A stretch of DNA of 64,000 bases, from NCBI RefSeq assembly GCF_003116095.1, contig NZ_LGRA01000018.1:1017740-1081739 (forward strand), written 5' to 3'. The notes beneath the pieces were generated by a model. That model was not told where the DNA came from, searched no databases, and worked only from the letters and a program-made list of their open reading frames with translations. This DNA comes from Azospirillum sp. TSO35-2 (GTDB lineage: Bacteria; Pseudomonadota; Alphaproteobacteria; Azospirillales; Azospirillaceae). The position numbers were made by a program, and so were the translations under genes. Shown piece by piece: positions 45,804 through 54,663 of this stretch; the first letter of the stretch is position 1; each line of letters starts with the position of its first letter.

Positions 45804-46493
45804 ATGGCGAAGATCCTGGTGGTTGACGACGAGCCGCAGATCCGCAAGTTCCTGCGGATCAGCCTGTCGGCCAACGGTTACGACGTGGTCGAGGCCGAGA
45901 ACGGACGCGGCGCGATCGAAACCCACCGGCGGGAACGGCCGGACCTCATCATCCTGGACCTCGGCCTGCCCGATCTCGACGGGCAGGAGGTGATCAGCGC
46001 GGTCCGCGAAACGTCACCCGTGCCAATTATCGTGCTGTCGGTGCGCGCCCAAGAATACGACAAAGTCGAGGCGCTTGACCGTGGCGCCACCGACTATGTG
46101 GCCAAGCCGTTCGGCATCGGCGAACTGATGGCCCGCGTGCGCGCCGCCTTGCGTCAGCGCCCGGCCGACAGGGAGCCGCCGACCATCGTGACCGCTGGTT
46201 CGGTAACCATCGACCTCGCTCGGCGCGTGGTCGGGAAGGATGGCGCGGAGGTTCGCCTGTCGCGCAAGGAATACGAATTGCTCGCGGTGCTGGCGCGTCA
46301 CGCCGATCATGTGCTGACGCACGCGGAACTGCTGCGGGCGGTCTGGGGACCGGCGCATGTTCATGACACCGTGTATTTACGGATCTACGTCAAGCAGCTT
46401 CGCCATAAACTGGAGAGCGATCCAAACCGGCCGAAACTGATCGTGACGGAGCCGGGAGTAGGATATCGGTTCAAACAAACGTCAGAAGAGTAG
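45804..46493 (+). CDS. kdpE: OmpR-family response regulator KdpE
   Basis: 229 residues. The receiver domain has ILVVDDEPQIRKFLRISL, the phospho-acceptor Asp in LIILDLGLPDLDG and ATDYVAKPFGIGEL. A winged-helix DNA-binding domain follows (VRLSRKEYELLAVLARH, LRAVWGPAHVHDTVYLRIYVKQLRHKLE, TEPGVGYRF). It begins immediately after the kdpD stop (TGA-ATG), so expression is tied to KdpD. Phospho-KdpE should activate the kdp promoter. Tandem repeats at 38215-38266 are the best candidate sites. The 240 bp after it show no gene. Confidence 0.96.
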   Translation: MAKILVVDDEPQIRKFLRISLSANGYDVVEAENGRGAIETHRRERPDLIILDLGLPDLDGQEVISAVRETSPVPIIVLSVRAQEYDKVEALDRGATDYVAKPFGIGELMARVRAALRQRPADREPPTIVTAGSVTIDLARRVVGKDGAEVRLSRKEYELLAVLARHADHVLTHAELLRAVWGPAHVHDTVYLRIYVKQLRHKLESDPNRPKLIVTEPGVGYRFKQTSEE

Positions 46494-46736
46494 CGGCCTC
46501 TTTTGCCTGTTGTCCGGAGCTTCCAAGAAAGGTCCGTTATGCCGCCCTTTGACGGCCAGCCGCAAAACTGTCCGGAAACCCGCGTCGACGACGGCTTTCC
46601 GGACAAGCAGGAAGGGCCTCCGGAGGGAGAGCGACGACCTCCTCCATGGCGGTCACCGCTCCCTTTCGCAACAGCACCGGGGCGGCCGCGACTGCCATTG
46701 TCGCCCAGATCATACTGGACCGAAACGCTGCCTCGC

Positions 46737-47231
46737 CTAGCGGCTCAGGAACTTCACCATCAGGAGTTCATCGATGTAAATGCCATTGACCATCAGCGCC
46801 CTCGGCTCAGTGCCGTACGGCTCAAAGCCCAAGCGCCCGTAAAGGTTGACGGCGCGTCCGTTGGTGGTGGCGACGGAGAGGTGGACCTGCTCGACTCGCG
46901 TTCCGGCATGGTCGAGAACGGCGTCTATCACCGCTTCGGCAAGGCCGCTGCCCCGCCGACATTCCCGGACATAGACGCCCCAGAGCATGCCCTTGTGCAT
47001 CTGCTTAGCCGTCCTGGGAATGGATAGGCCGGCCATCGCGTCGCACTGACCATCGACAAACCCACCGGCGATATAGCCGCCCGTGGTCCATGCCGCGAAC
47101 GCATCGACGGAGCGGGCGCTCTCCTCGGCATGGCTCGATCCGAAGGCCTCCGGGTGCAACTCCAGGGATTCGAGACGGAGCATCCGCAAGGCCTCGGCAT
47201 CCGCCGGCCCGAGTTGTCTGACCAAAGCCAT
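46737..47231 (-). CDS. GNAT-family N-acetyltransferase
   Basis: 164 residues. The acetyl-CoA pyrophosphate loop is present as RECRRGSGLAEAVIDAVLDHA, the preceding strand is MLWGVYVRE, and the C-terminal part is HLSVATTNGRAVNLYGRLGFEPYGTEPRAL, the typical GNAT 'N-x-x-A-x-x-L-Y-x-x-x-G-F' motif. The substrate is unknown. GGGAG precedes ATG 47231. It is a lone gene, convergent with kdpE and upstream of the IS5 remnant. Confidence 0.85.
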   Translation of the reverse strand: MALVRQLGPADAEALRMLRLESLELHPEAFGSSHAEESARSVDAFAAWTTGGYIAGGFVDGQCDAMAGLSIPRTAKQMHKGMLWGVYVRECRRGSGLAEAVIDAVLDHAGTRVEQVHLSVATTNGRAVNLYGRLGFEPYGTEPRALMVNGIYIDELLMVKFLSR

Positions 47232-47410
47232 CCGTCACGGTCTCCCTTTCGCGACATCCTCTTCAGCGGCTGATTCTAAGAGTTTGTTCGTGGCGGGTGT
47301 GCCCCCCGGTGCTGACCGGCATGCTACTTCAAGATGAGGAGATGTGTTGCGCCGTGGGCATAGTCTGGTCGGGCTATCGCCCTCGTCAACAGCCATCAGG
47401 TCGACATTTT

Positions 47411-47954
47411 ATGGGCACTGCCGTTCATCCCGCAAGCACCACGCCGGCCTCGGGGGATGCGCTCTCGGACGTCGATGCCTTCGTGGAGGAAGTGCTGACC
47501 GAATTGACGGCGATGGCGGCGGACGGCACGCGGGCGACCCGCTCGGGACCGAAGCCGGCGCTGAGACCGGTGCGCCCTTGCGCAAAGCGATCATGGCCAT
47601 TTGGTGTGTCTGTTGCTGTGGCATGCCGTGGCGCGCCATCGGCCAGCTCTCCGGCATCCCCTTCGGCACGCTGCACACGCTGTTCGCCCGCTGGACCCGG
47701 CTCGGGCTGTCGCGCCGGCTGCTCGACCGGCTGCGCCGGGCGTGGCGGCTGACCTGCGGCGACATGGCGAAACCAAACACCGTCGTGACCGACAGCCGCA
47801 CCTGCCGCTCGGTTCCGACGTGCTTCGCGCGCGGCGTGGACGGCGGCAAGAAGCTCCGCGGCGTGAAGCTCCACATCGCCGTCGAAAATACGGTTTTCCC
47901 TCAGCGATCGATGCGTCGCCGGCGAACGTCCATGACACCACCGGCATCGTGCCA
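47411..47954 (+). mobile_element. IS5-family transposase remnant abutting cydA
   Basis: From an ATG at 47411 (MGTAVHPAST) the transposase start runs to about 47570. It then changes frame into CGMPWRAIGQLSGIPFGTLH and the DDE-region start NTVVTDSRTCRSVPTCF, then GKKLRGVKLHIAVE. It shifts again near 47890 to SAIDASPANVHDTTGIVP, after which cydA sequence begins. Two frameshifts and loss of the C-terminal half show that it is dead. The terminal inverted repeats were not found. The abrupt change to cydA codons at about 47955 marks the deletion joint. Confidence 0.75.
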
Positions 47955-48771
47955 CACCGAGCCGGCGCCCGCCGGGTTCACCCTGATCGGATTGCCCAAC
48001 AACGAGCGGATGGAGACGGAGCACGCGATCAAGCTGCCCTGGCTGCTCGGCCTGATCGCCACCCGCTCCACCGACCGTGAGGTGACCGGCCTGATCGACC
48101 TGACGAAGCAGCACGAACAGCGCATCCGCAGCGGCATGATCGCCTACGCCAACCTGGAAAAGCTGCGGGCCGGCGACCGGTCCGACCAAGTGGTCGGTGC
48201 CTTCGAGGCGCACAAGGCCGACCTCGGCTATGGGCTGCTGCTGAAACGCTACACCGACGCGGTGGTCGACGCGACCGACGCGCAGATCGCCCTGGCCGCC
48301 CGCGACACCATCCCACCGGTGGCGCCGCTGTTCTTCGGCTTCCGCATCATGGTGGCGCTGGGCTTCACCATGCTGTTCCTGATCGCCGCCGCCTTCTGGT
48401 TCAACATGCGGCGGACCATCGCGGAACAGCGCTGGCTGCTGCGGGCGCTGGTCCTGGCGATCCCGCTGCCCTGGATCGCCTGCGAACTCGGCTGGTTCGT
48501 CGCCGAATTCGGCCGCCAGCCCTGGGCCATCGGCGAGGTGCTGCCGACCTTCCTCGCCACCTCGTCCCTGACGACGGGGGACCTGATCTTCAGCCTGGCC
48601 GGCTTCCTGACCTTCTACACCATGCTGCTGGCGATCGAGATGTTCCTGATGGTGCGCTTCGCCCGCAAGGGGCCGGCGTCGCTCGGCACCGGCCGCTATC
48701 ACGGCGAGCGGGACAGCCAGCCATCCGGCGGCCCGCACATCGGCCACGGCCTTCCCCACCCGGCCGAGTGA
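47955..48771 (+). pseudogene. cydA: Cytochrome bd subunit I, 5'-truncated (only the C-terminal half remains)
   Basis: About 270 codons match the second half of CydA. They begin in the Q-loop (EPAPAGFTLIGLPNNE), then ATRSTDREVTGLIDLTKQHE, DLGYGLLLKRYTDAVVDAT, the invariant EFGRQPWAIGEVLPT, and the C-terminal GPASLGTGRYH. The first 250 or so residues are missing and replaced by IS5 remnant in the same open frame. The lost part normally contains the His ligands of haems b595 and b558 (His19 and His186 in E. coli) and the first five helices, so a working subunit I cannot be made from this copy. cydB follows after 25 bp. Confidence 0.85.
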
Positions 48772-48796
48772 CGGGACCAGCGACGAGGACACGATC

Positions 48797-49951
48797 ATGA
48801 TACTCGACTACGAAACCCTGAAGCTCGTCTGGTGGGTGCTGGTCGGCGCCCTGCTGATCGGCTTCGCCGTCACCGACGGCATGGACATGGGGGTGGGCAA
48901 CCTGCTGCCCTTCCTCGGCCGCACCGATGCGGAGCGGCGCGTCATCATCAACACCGTCGGCCCGCACTGGGACGGCAATCAGGTCTGGCTGATCACGGCC
49001 GGCGGCGCCATCTTCGCGGCCTGGCCGGCGGTCTACGCCGCCGCCTTCTCCGGCTTCTACATGGCGATGCTGCTGGTGCTGTTCGCCTTGTTCTTCCGCC
49101 CCGTCGGCTTCGACTATCGCTCAAAGATCGGCGACGCGCGCTGGCGGCGGGCCTGGGACTGGGGGCTGTTCGCCGGCGGCGCGGTGCCCTCGCTGATCTT
49201 CGGCGTCGCCTTCGGCAACCTGCTGCAGGGGGTGCCGTTCCACCTCGACTCCCTGCTGCGCGCCCATTACGAAGGCTCGCTGCTGACCGCGCTGCTGCCG
49301 CTTCTGAACCCCTTCGCACTGCTGTCCGGCATCATCAGCGTCGCCATGCTGACCATGCACGGGGCGATCTGGCTGCAACTCCGCACGGAGGAGCCGATCG
49401 CCGGCCGCGCCCGCAACGCGGTCGCGGCGATGGGCGCCGTGGCGCTGGCCGGTTTCGCTCTGGCGGGCCTGTGGGTGGCGGTCGGCATCGATGGCTACCG
49501 CATCGTCAGCCAGCCCGCACTGGATGCCCTGCCCAACCCGCTGGCCAAGCAGGTGATCGTGGCACCGGGCGCTTGGCTGGACGTCTATGCCCGCATGCCG
49601 GTGGCGATGCTGGCGCCGGCCGGCGGCTTCGGCGGGGTGGCGCTGGCGATGCTGCTGAGCCGGATCGGGCGGCCCGGCTTCGCCTTCGTCGCCAGCGCGC
49701 TCGGCATGACCGGCATCATCGGCACGGCCGGCCTGTCGATGTTCCCCTTCATCATGCCGTCCAGCACCCATCCGGGATCGAGCCTGACCGTGTGGGACGC
49801 GCCGTCCAGCCACCTGACGCTGACCGTGATGTTCTGGGCCGTAGTGATCTTCCTGCCCCTGGTCCTGGCCTACACCGTCTGGTGCTATGCCCGGATGTGG
49901 GGAAAGGTGACCGTGGACGCCGTCGCCGCCCACGGCTCCAACGCCTACTGA
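48797..49951 (+). CDS. cydB: Cytochrome bd ubiquinol oxidase subunit II
   Basis: 384 residues, complete, with eight or nine membrane helices. The start has the CydB signature ETLKLVWWVLVGALLIGFAVTDGMDMGVG followed by NTVGPHWDGNQVWLI. Later blocks are FGVAFGNLLQGVPF, GIISVAMLTMHGAIWLQ and IMPSSTHPGSSLTVWDA. CydB pairs with CydA to form the high-affinity oxidase of micro-oxic respiration. A GAGGA ribosome site precedes ATG 48797. It looks intact although its partner upstream is broken, so it is either an orphan subunit here or works with a CydA from elsewhere. Confidence 0.96.
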   Translation: MILDYETLKLVWWVLVGALLIGFAVTDGMDMGVGNLLPFLGRTDAERRVIINTVGPHWDGNQVWLITAGGAIFAAWPAVYAAAFSGFYMAMLLVLFALFFRPVGFDYRSKIGDARWRRAWDWGLFAGGAVPSLIFGVAFGNLLQGVPFHLDSLLRAHYEGSLLTALLPLLNPFALLSGIISVAMLTMHGAIWLQLRTEEPIAGRARNAVAAMGAVALAGFALAGLWVAVGIDGYRIVSQPALDALPNPLAKQVIVAPGAWLDVYARMPVAMLAPAGGFGGVALAMLLSRIGRPGFAFVASALGMTGIIGTAGLSMFPFIMPSSTHPGSSLTVWDAPSSHLTLTVMFWAVVIFLPLVLAYTVWCYARMWGKVTVDAVAAHGSNAY

Positions 49952-49974
49952 GACCTGCGGAGAGGGAGACGATC

Positions 49975-50094
49975 ATGTGGTATTTCACCTGGATTCTCGG
50001 TTTGGCGGCGGCGCTGTCGCTGGGAATCATCAACGTGCTGTGGCTGGAGGCGGAGGACGGGGCCGGAAACCGGCTGACGCCGCCGCGGTCCTGA
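49975..50094 (+). CDS. cydX: Cytochrome bd accessory micro-subunit CydX
   Basis: 39 residues. MWYFTWILGLAAALSLGIIN then VLWLEAE is the CydX signature: one helix starting with M-W-Y-F-x-W-x-L-G followed by a short acidic tail. CydX stabilises the haem site of bd oxidase. It lies 23 bp after cydB with a GGAGAGGG site upstream, and 16 bp before cydD. Confidence 0.92.
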   Translation: MWYFTWILGLAAALSLGIINVLWLEAEDGAGNRLTPPRS

Positions 50095-50110
50095 CCGGGC
50101 CGGCGTCGCC

Positions 50111-51898
50111 ATGGCCCGTCTGCCGGTCCCGTTCGCCGACACCCTGCCCCGCCACCGCGGGCGGCTGACCCTGGCGGTCGCCGCCCATGGAGTGGCGGGA
50201 GCACTGCTGATCCTGCAGTCCTGGCTGCTGGCCGGGATCCTGGACGATCTGGTGTTCGGGCACGGGACGGTGACGCCCGCCCGCCTGCTGGCCGTGCTGC
50301 CGGTCCTGCTGGGCCGGGCCGTCGCCCTCTGGCTTGCCGGCGTGCTGGCTGGCGATGCCGCCATCGCCGTCAAGGGCGAGGTGCGCCGGCGGCTGTGCGA
50401 CGCCGCCGGCCGGCCGGGGAACCCGGACGCCCCGGGCGCCGGTCGTTTCGCCAGCATGATGGTGGACGGGGTGGAGGCGCTCGGCCCCTTCATCGCCCGT
50501 TACCTGCCGGCCATCGGGCAGGCGGTGCTGCTGCCGCTGGCGGTCCTGGCGGCGGTGCTGCCGCTCGACTGGCTGTCGGCGCTTATTCTCGCCCTGACCG
50601 CACCGCTGATTCCCGTCTTCATGATCCTAATCGGCCAGGGAGCGGAGGCGCTGAACCGCGACCAGTGGGCGACGCTCGCCCGGCTGTCGGCCTATCTGCT
50701 CGATGCCGTGCAGGCGTTGCCGACGCTGCGCCTGTTCGGCGCTGTGAACCGGGAGGCGCGGCAGGTTGCCAACGCGGCCGAGGATTACCGGCAGCGCACC
50801 ATGCGGGTGCTGCGCATCGCCTTCCTGTCGGCGCTGGTCCTGGAGTTCCTGGCGACGGTCAGCATTGCAATGGTCGCGGTGTTCATCGGCTTCGCCCTGC
50901 TGTGGGGCGAGATGGACTACCGGCGCGGGCTGTTCATCCTGCTGCTGGCGCCGGAGTTCTATCTGCCGCTGCGCTCGCTCGGCGCCCATTACCACGCCCG
51001 CATGGAGGCGCTGGCCGCCGCGGAGCCGATGGCGGCGCTGCTGGCCGGCGGGACCGGGCCCCAAGCCGAGGCCGCTCCGCCCGCTGCACCCGCCTCCTTC
51101 CTGACCGCCCCGCCACGCGTCGAGGTCGCCGGCCTGCGGTTCGGACATCGCCACGGGGAAGCGCTGTTCGACGACCTGTCCTTCTCACTGGAGCCAAGCA
51201 GCCTGACCGCCCTGGTCGGAGCCAGCGGCGCGGGGAAAAGCACCTTGCTGGCCCTTCTGCGCGGGCGGCTCACCCCCTGGAGCGGCAGCATCCGCATCGC
51301 CGGGACGGCCCCGGGCGCCCTGTCGCCGCCGCCGGCCTGGATCCCGCAGGCCCCGCACCTGTTCGCAGGAACGATCGCCGACAACATCCGGCTGGGCGCC
51401 CCGCACGCCGACGACGGCGCGGTCCGGGACGCCGCCATCCGGGCGAATGCCGCCACCTTCATCGAACGGCTGCCCGACGGCTACGCCACCCGTCTCGGCG
51501 AACGCGGCGCCGGCCTGTCCGGCGGCGAAGCGCGACGGATCGCGCTCGCCCGTGCCTTCCTGATGGGCTCGCCGCTGGTGCTGCTCGACGAGCCATCCGC
51601 CAGCCTCGACCACGAGAGCGAGGCTGAACTGGTCGCCGCCCTCAACGAGCTTCGACGCAACCGCACGCTGTTGGTGGTCGCCCATCGGCTGACCACGATC
51701 CGCACCGCCGACCGGGTGATGGTGCTGGAGGGTGGTCGCATCGTGCAGGACGGCCCCTTCGCGACGCTGTCGCGGAGCGATGGCCCCTTCTCCCGGCTGG
51801 CCGGGGCGTCCTCGCCGCTGCTGGCCGCCGTGATGGCAGGACGCACGCCCCCTGGGGGAACGGCGGCCGGTGGCCCTGCGGTTCGGAGACGCACATGA
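50111..51898 (+). CDS. cydD: Thiol-reductant ABC exporter subunit CydD
   Basis: 595 residues. The six-helix exporter domain (about 15-310, with LVAVLPVLLGRAVALWLAGVL and IFILLLAPEFYLPLRSLGAHYHA-like CydD features) is followed by the ATPase (Walker A GASGAGKST, signature LSGGEARRIALARAF, Walker B VLLDEPSASLD). With CydC it exports glutathione or cysteine, a step required to assemble bd oxidase haems. It overlaps cydC by 4 bp, so the two subunits are translationally coupled. Confidence 0.93.
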   Translation: MARLPVPFADTLPRHRGRLTLAVAAHGVAGALLILQSWLLAGILDDLVFGHGTVTPARLLAVLPVLLGRAVALWLAGVLAGDAAIAVKGEVRRRLCDAAGRPGNPDAPGAGRFASMMVDGVEALGPFIARYLPAIGQAVLLPLAVLAAVLPLDWLSALILALTAPLIPVFMILIGQGAEALNRDQWATLARLSAYLLDAVQALPTLRLFGAVNREARQVANAAEDYRQRTMRVLRIAFLSALVLEFLATVSIAMVAVFIGFALLWGEMDYRRGLFILLLAPEFYLPLRSLGAHYHARMEALAAAEPMAALLAGGTGPQAEAAPPAAPASFLTAPPRVEVAGLRFGHRHGEALFDDLSFSLEPSSLTALVGASGAGKSTLLALLRGRLTPWSGSIRIAGTAPGALSPPPAWIPQAPHLFAGTIADNIRLGAPHADDGAVRDAAIRANAATFIERLPDGYATRLGERGAGLSGGEARRIALARAFLMGSPLVLLDEPSASLDHESEAELVAALNELRRNRTLLVVAHRLTTIRTADRVMVLEGGRIVQDGPFATLSRSDGPFSRLAGASSPLLAAVMAGRTPPGGTAAGGPAVRRRT

Positions 51899-53622
51899 AG
51901 ACGCTCCTGTTCCTGCTCCGGCTTCTTTCGGGCAATTGGCGCTGGGCCCTGGCGGGATTGGCTCTGGCGGTGGTGTCGATGCTCGCGAACATCGCCCTGA
52001 TGGCGGTGTCCGGAAGCTTCCTGACCGGCATGGCCATCGCGGGGGCGGCGGGGGCGTCCTTCAACTACTTCGTGCCGGCGGCGACGATCAGGGCCCTCGC
52101 CATCCTGCGCAGCGGCAGCCGCTATCTGGAACGCCTCGCGACGCATGAGGCGACCTTCCGCCTGATCGGCGGGATGCGGGCGCGGGTGTTCCGGGCGTTG
52201 GCTCCCCGCCTGCCCTTCGGCCTGCCGGGCGTCCACAGCGGGGACCTCTCCGCCCGGTTGGGTGGCGACCTCGACAGCCTGCAACGGGCCTATCTCCAGC
52301 TGCTTGTCCCGGCCGCCGCCGCCGGCTTGGTGGGAACCGCGGTGGTTGCCTATGGCTGGGGGGTCAATCGAACCGCCGCGGCGGTGCTCGCCGTCGGCCT
52401 GCTGCTGGGCGGCGCCGGACTGCCGGCCCTGCTGGCGCGAGCCGGACGGGTACCCGGCCGGACCGCAGTGGAGGCATTGTCCGACCTGCGCGCCTGGGCG
52501 GTGGACATGGCCGACGGCCGGGAAGAACTCGATGCGTTCGCGGCAACCCGACGCCATGCTGGACGGCTCGAAGGGATGCAGCACCGCCTGGCGACGGCAC
52601 AGCGGCGCACCGCGCGGCAGGAGGCATTCGCCGCGTCCGGCACACAGGCGCTCGGTTCGTTGCTGATGTGGGCGGTGGTGCTTGCCGGAGCGCCGACGGT
52701 GGCTGCCGGCGCAGTGGCGGCGACCGATCTGGTCATGCTCGCATTCCTGGCGCTGGCAAGCACCGAAGCGATCGCACCGCTGGCCGGCGCCTTCCAGGCC
52801 TGGGGCGCGGTGGCTGCGTCCTGCGACCGCGTCCGCCCGTTGCTGTCGCCTGCGACAGCAGCGAGCCAGCCCGCAGACAAGCCCGCGGCGGCCACGCCGG
52901 TGAACCGGACACCACCCCTTGTGCGGCTGATCGATGTGACGGCCCGCTACCCTGGCGCCACGACGCCGGCACTGCGAAACCTGACGCTCGACCTGCCGCC
53001 GGGCGCGCGGATTGCGCTGATCGGCCCGAGCGGATCGGGCAAGAGCACGGTGCTGGCTCTGCTCGCCGGCTTCCTGGGGGTGGAGACGGGGCGGATCGAG
53101 ATCGCCGGACGCGACGGGTGTGCGACGTCCCTGCTGACCACAGCACCGCAGACGCCGCATCTGCTCGCCGGTTCGCTGAGCCGCAATCTCCTGGTCGCCG
53201 ATCCGGATGCGAGTGACGCCGCGATGCTGGGCGCCTGCGCGACGGCCGGGCTCGGTTCCTGGCTCGCCGGCCTGCCGGACGGGCTGGACACCGTCATCGG
53301 TGCCGGCGGGCGGCCGCTGTCGGGCGGCGAGGCGAGGCGCCTGACCGTGGCGCGGGCGCTGCTCGGTTCCGGGCCGCTGCTGGTGCTCGACGAGCCCGGC
53401 GAGGGGCTGGACCCGGCGACCGAACGGGCGATGATGGATCGCCTGCTGGAAGCGGCGGGAGGGCGTACGGTCCTGCTGATCACCCATCGCGCAACCGGCC
53501 TGGAGCACATGGATCATGTGGCCGTCCTCGACCGGGGGCAACTGCTCGACCAGGGCGCACCGTGGACGCTGGCGGGGCGCGACGGCCCCTTCCGTCGCTT
53601 TCTGGAACGCTCCTTCGTCTGA
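51895..53622 (+). CDS. cydC: Thiol-reductant ABC exporter subunit CydC
   Basis: 575 residues. The membrane domain (about 1-300) begins LLFLLRLLSGNWRWALAGLALAVV, with the CydC-typical SYxxRxxTHxxTF-like segment LRSGSRYLERLATHEATFRL. The ATPase has Walker A GPSGSGKST, signature LSGGEARRLTVARALL and Walker B LVLDEPGEGLD. It forms a heterodimer with CydD. It is the last gene of the cyd run and converges on the Crp/Fnr gene, 20 bp away. Confidence 0.93.
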   Translation: MKTLLFLLRLLSGNWRWALAGLALAVVSMLANIALMAVSGSFLTGMAIAGAAGASFNYFVPAATIRALAILRSGSRYLERLATHEATFRLIGGMRARVFRALAPRLPFGLPGVHSGDLSARLGGDLDSLQRAYLQLLVPAAAAGLVGTAVVAYGWGVNRTAAAVLAVGLLLGGAGLPALLARAGRVPGRTAVEALSDLRAWAVDMADGREELDAFAATRRHAGRLEGMQHRLATAQRRTARQEAFAASGTQALGSLLMWAVVLAGAPTVAAGAVAATDLVMLAFLALASTEAIAPLAGAFQAWGAVAASCDRVRPLLSPATAASQPADKPAAATPVNRTPPLVRLIDVTARYPGATTPALRNLTLDLPPGARIALIGPSGSGKSTVLALLAGFLGVETGRIEIAGRDGCATSLLTTAPQTPHLLAGSLSRNLLVADPDASDAAMLGACATAGLGSWLAGLPDGLDTVIGAGGRPLSGGEARRLTVARALLGSGPLLVLDEPGEGLDPATERAMMDRLLEAAGGRTVLLITHRATGLEHMDHVAVLDRGQLLDQGAPWTLAGRDGPFRRFLERSFV

Positions 53623-53642
53623 GCGCCCGCCGGACGGCGGTG

Positions 53643-54350
53643 CTATTCGATCATCGCCGCCTTGCGCAACGCCGGAAGGTTGCAGGTCACGATATTCGGC
53701 ATCGTTTCCGCAATCAGGCCGTTGCGCTTGAACTCGGCCACGGTCCGGCTGGCGGTTTCCGTAGTGATCCCCAGCATCGCCCCCAGATCCTCCCGTCCGA
53801 ACACCCGCACGGGTCGCTCCGGGGCATCGCCTGCCAGTTGGAGAAACAAGCGGGCCAGCCGCTCCCGCGCGCTGCCGGTCGACAGTTCCGTCAGCCACTC
53901 GTCGGCTTGGCGAAGCGATTGGTGCCACCGCTGCATCAATTGACGGTGCAGGCGTGGCGTCTCGCGGTTCAGACGATCGACGACCTCCCGTGGTATCCGG
54001 CAGACCGCAGCCTCCTGCAGGACCACCGCCGAATGCTCGTAAGCCGAACCGACCAGAACCTCCAGCCCGGCAATCGCCCCACGGCGCAGCAGGCGGACGA
54101 TGCGCTGCGTTCCGTCCGGCAGATATTGCACCAGCTTGATCAATCCGGCGCGGACGGTGAACAGCGCCCACCCGTCCTCCCCGGCATCATACAGGTTGGA
54201 GCCGGACTGAAAGACCAATTCGTCGATCGGCAGGTGGACCAGCTTGAAATCCGGTTCCGTGAGATCGGCGAAAAGCACGAGGTCGCGGATGCCGCAGCTG
54301 CGGCATTCGGCCGTACCCTTCCACGCAGCCTCGATCTGACTGTGGCGCAC
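53643..54350 (-). CDS. Crp/Fnr-family transcriptional regulator next to cyd
   Basis: 235 residues. The N-terminal short helix carries only one Cys pair (AECRSCGIRDLVLFADL) before the cyclic-nucleotide-type beta roll (ELVFQSGSNLYDAGEDGWALFTVRAGLIKL). A further Cys is in AAVCRIPREVV. The dimer helix leads to the helix-turn-helix REDLGAMLGITTETASRTVAEFKR, with the E-x-x-S-R recognition pattern of Fnr-like TTGAT binders. FNR needs four Cys for 4Fe-4S, and here the usual three-Cys N-terminal cluster is incomplete, so oxygen sensing is uncertain. GTG 54350 is chosen: GAAGG is 7 bases upstream, giving normal length. It is convergent with cydC and likely controls cyd. Confidence 0.85.
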   Translation of the reverse strand: MRHSQIEAAWKGTAECRSCGIRDLVLFADLTEPDFKLVHLPIDELVFQSGSNLYDAGEDGWALFTVRAGLIKLVQYLPDGTQRIVRLLRRGAIAGLEVLVGSAYEHSAVVLQEAAVCRIPREVVDRLNRETPRLHRQLMQRWHQSLRQADEWLTELSTGSARERLARLFLQLAGDAPERPVRVFGREDLGAMLGITTETASRTVAEFKRNGLIAETMPNIVTCNLPALRKAAMIE

Positions 54351-54660
54351 GATGTTGCCTTCACAAGCGATGAGGACCTGGAACTTGTGACACTCGCCTT
54401 CTTTTGGCAAGGCTGCGAAGCTCAAATCGCGAACGCCGGTGCGCAGTTTGAGAGGTTCCGTCAGGTGTCGCGCCAAGTCTGAGCTGACGACGCCAAGGGT
54501 CGGCGAGCGGACGCCATGAGTTGGGCGACGGCGAGCATGTCGCGCAGAGCGACGGCCCATTGGGCATGGATGCCCGTCGCTGAGACGCACGGAACGTGCT
54601 GCCTGCGCCGGCTTTGGCGCACAAATCGCCACGAGGGCGGCGTCCGCCTGCATGCAGCGA
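54351..54660. other. 310-bp gap between the Crp/Fnr gene and the oxidase remnant
   Basis: An in-frame minus-strand extension of the Crp/Fnr gene is open but has no family resemblance and no better start. A short minus-strand stretch (54490-54620, including GIHAQWAVALRDMLAVAQLM) looks protein-like yet unassigned. No clear promoter, FNR-like box or hairpin was found. Confidence 0.4.
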
Positions 54661-54663
54661 TAA

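Noticed and set aside
51481-54171. An 896-codon antisense frame across cydD, cydC and the Crp/Fnr end
   Set aside because: It crosses two strongly supported genes and is low-complexity (Arg/Gln/Gly/His) without domains.
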